DNA of 64,000 nt, from assembly GCA_903828675.1 (NCBI GenBank), contig CAIKND010000237.1:1-64000 (forward strand), read 5' to 3'. Positions 62,726-64,000 of the stretch are shown in pieces. The notes under the pieces were generated by a model. That model made no database searches. It had not been told where the DNA came from and worked only from the letters and a program-made list of their open reading frames with translations. The position numbers and the translations under genes are program-made. Position 1 is the first letter of the stretch; the number at the start of each line of letters is the position of its first letter. Origin of the DNA: an uncultured Acidobacteriaceae bacterium (GTDB lineage: Bacteria > Acidobacteriota > Terriglobia > Terriglobales > Acidobacteriaceae).

Positions 62726-63766
62726 ATGAAATCCTTGCTTCTGTCTGCATACAACCACCTTGAGATAGCTGATCTTCCTCTGCCCTCCATCGGGCCGGAC
62801 GAAGTGCTGGTGCGCGTTGAAGCCTGCGGCATCTGCGGAAGTGACGTGCATGGCTATGACGGCTCGTCAGGCCGCCGTATTCCGCCCATCGTGATGGGCC
62901 ACGAGGCCTCCGGAACAATTGCGGCCATCGGTGCCGATGTGCGTGGGTACGCCGAGGATGACCGCGTCACATTCGACTCCACGGTCTACTGCGGCATGTG
63001 CGAGTTTTGTGGGCGTGGCGAAATCAATCTCTGCAACAATCGCCAAGTGATCGGCGTCTCCTGCGGAGACTATCGCCGCCACGGCGCATTTGCCGAGTAT
63101 GTCGCAATTCCGCAACGCATCCTCTATCCGCTGCCGGAAACTTTCTCGTTTGACGACGCGGCTATGCTGGAGGCCGTCTCCGTTGGCCTGCACGGCGTCC
63201 GCGTTTCTGAGGTCAAAGGCGGCGAGACGGCGTTGGTCGTTGGCGCCGGAATGATTGGCCTGCTGACCATGCAGGCCGCCAAGGCCGCTGGCTGTGCCCG
63301 TGTCTTCATTACCGACGTCGACGAGACGCGGCTGAAACTGGCCCGCCAGGTTGGCGCCGATGAAACACTCCATTGCTCCGGCGCGGACCTGGTAGCTGAA
63401 GTTATGAGGCTAACCGACGGCCGCGGTGTCGACATAGCCCTGGAAGCAGTGGGAAGAAATGAAACTGTATCCGCCGCCATCGACTGCACCCGCAAGGGCG
63501 GCACGGTTACTCTGATTGGTAACATCGTGCCTGAAGTTATACTTCCTTTGCAGAAAGTAGTTACCCGCCAGTTACGGCTGCAAGGATCGTGTTCGTCGGC
63601 AGGCGAATATCCCCAGGCAATCGAGTTGATCGCAAGCGGAAAGATACTGGTTAAGCCGCTCATCACCGCTGTCGCTTCGCTGGAAGAAGGGGTGCGGTGG
63701 TTTGAACGGCTGCATGCGCACGAACCGAATTTGATGAAAGTAATCTTGACCCCGAGGATGCAATGA
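62726..63766 (+). CDS. Zinc-dependent medium-chain alcohol/polyol dehydrogenase
   Basis: 346 aa, cytoplasmic. Catalytic zinc: CGICGSDVHGYDG (Cys), VMGHEASG (His/Glu). Structural zinc lobe: YCGMCEFCGRGEINLC (four Cys). NAD-binding fold: ALVVGAGMIGLLTMQAA. Resembles sorbitol/threonine/galactitol dehydrogenases that oxidise sugar alcohols or aldonates. GAGAGGAAG lies before the ATG. The stop overlaps the start of the SDR gene by four bases (ATGA), so the two are translationally coupled and probably successive oxidoreductases of one pathway. Confidence 0.9.
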   Translation: MKSLLLSAYNHLEIADLPLPSIGPDEVLVRVEACGICGSDVHGYDGSSGRRIPPIVMGHEASGTIAAIGADVRGYAEDDRVTFDSTVYCGMCEFCGRGEINLCNNRQVIGVSCGDYRRHGAFAEYVAIPQRILYPLPETFSFDDAAMLEAVSVGLHGVRVSEVKGGETALVVGAGMIGLLTMQAAKAAGCARVFITDVDETRLKLARQVGADETLHCSGADLVAEVMRLTDGRGVDIALEAVGRNETVSAAIDCTRKGGTVTLIGNIVPEVILPLQKVVTRQLRLQGSCSSAGEYPQAIELIASGKILVKPLITAVASLEEGVRWFERLHAHEPNLMKVILTPRMQ

Positions 63767-64000
63767 CCGATAAACTCTTCGATTTAACCGGGCAGGTTGC
63801 CATTGTTACTGGCACAAGCCGCGGGCTGGGGCAATATTTTGCCATGGCGCTGGCTAAGGCTGGCGCGGATTTAGTGTTGACAAGCCGAAAGCGCGAAACT
63901 CTGGCTCCATTCGAGGCCGAGATCAAAGCGCTGGGACGCCGGGCGGTCTCGCTCGAACTCGATGTGTGCAACCAGGAAAGCATCGAGAAAATGGTCGCCG
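63763..64000 (+). CDS. Short-chain dehydrogenase/reductase, cut by the window edge
   Basis: 79 codons visible. TGQVAIVTGTSRGLGQYFA is the SDR cofactor motif (TGxxxGxG), and TSRKRE continues the Rossmann fold after beta2. LELDVCNQES follows as the adenine-binding part of the family. Catalytic Ser/Tyr/Lys lie beyond the window. Relatives include gluconate 5-dehydrogenase and 3-oxoacyl reductases; the neighbours favour a sugar role. Confidence 0.85.
   Translation, partial: MTDKLFDLTGQVAIVTGTSRGLGQYFAMALAKAGADLVLTSRKRETLAPFEAEIKALGRRAVSLELDVCNQESIEKMVA

Overview
The window reads as a chromosomal segment of an Acidobacteriota genome, most likely Terriglobia (Acidobacteriaceae-like). This is an inference from gene content. 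The markers are a very large Oar-type TonB-dependent receptor with an N-terminal carboxypeptidase-regulatory domain, a membrane-anchored winged-helix regulator of the kind that neighbours such receptors, a GWxTD protein, a neprilysin-like M13 peptidase, many Tat-dependent sugar isomerases and oxidoreductases, and high-GC coding sequence. No rRNA, tRNA, CRISPR array, prophage or complete transposase was seen.

Layout. 0.2-5.8 kb: pilT, malQ and a secreted GH2 glycosidase. 5.85-8.1 kb: a small accessory island with an orphan Rhs-type tip, a small membrane protein, an Rhs core scrap, several hairpin repeats and a HigBA-like toxin-antitoxin pair. 8.1-16.5 kb: a PpiD-like chaperone, a BON-domain protein, pgi, an outer-membrane barrel, an HD protein and manA, with two copies of a 96-bp MITE-like element. 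16.7-24.2 kb: ugd, a DUF421 protein, guaA, an exported amidohydrolase and an M13 peptidase. 24.6-33.7 kb: an envelope cluster of three tandem beta-propeller lipoproteins, a six-repeat lipoprotein with an ice-binding-like end domain, and an OmpA-type barrel. 34.3-40.2 kb: acyltransferase, pyrH, a small unknown protein (paralogue 1), dapD, a Tat isomerase and the membrane regulator. 41.1-47.9 kb: the TonB-dependent receptor, a BNR propeller and a PL22-like lyase. 48.2-50.9 kb: RNase J, then a two-gene unit of a degenerate AbiEi-N-like protein and unknown paralogue 2. 51.4-59.8 kb: a Tat isomerase/oxidoreductase pair, an HlyD adaptor with its ABC ATPase, a GWxTD protein and an outer-membrane barrel. 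60.0 kb to the end: a sugar operon (GH35, Tat isomerase, zinc dehydrogenase, SDR) that runs off the window.

The main theme is plant or microbial polysaccharide use: outer-membrane uptake, extracytoplasmic lyases and glycosidases, exported sugar isomerases and oxidoreductases, and central sugar phosphate enzymes (malQ, pgi, manA, ugd). The least explained items are the conserved 115/118-residue protein pair and the intergenic hairpins, which keep a fixed GGGGCAC tag while their arms vary in a compensatory way.
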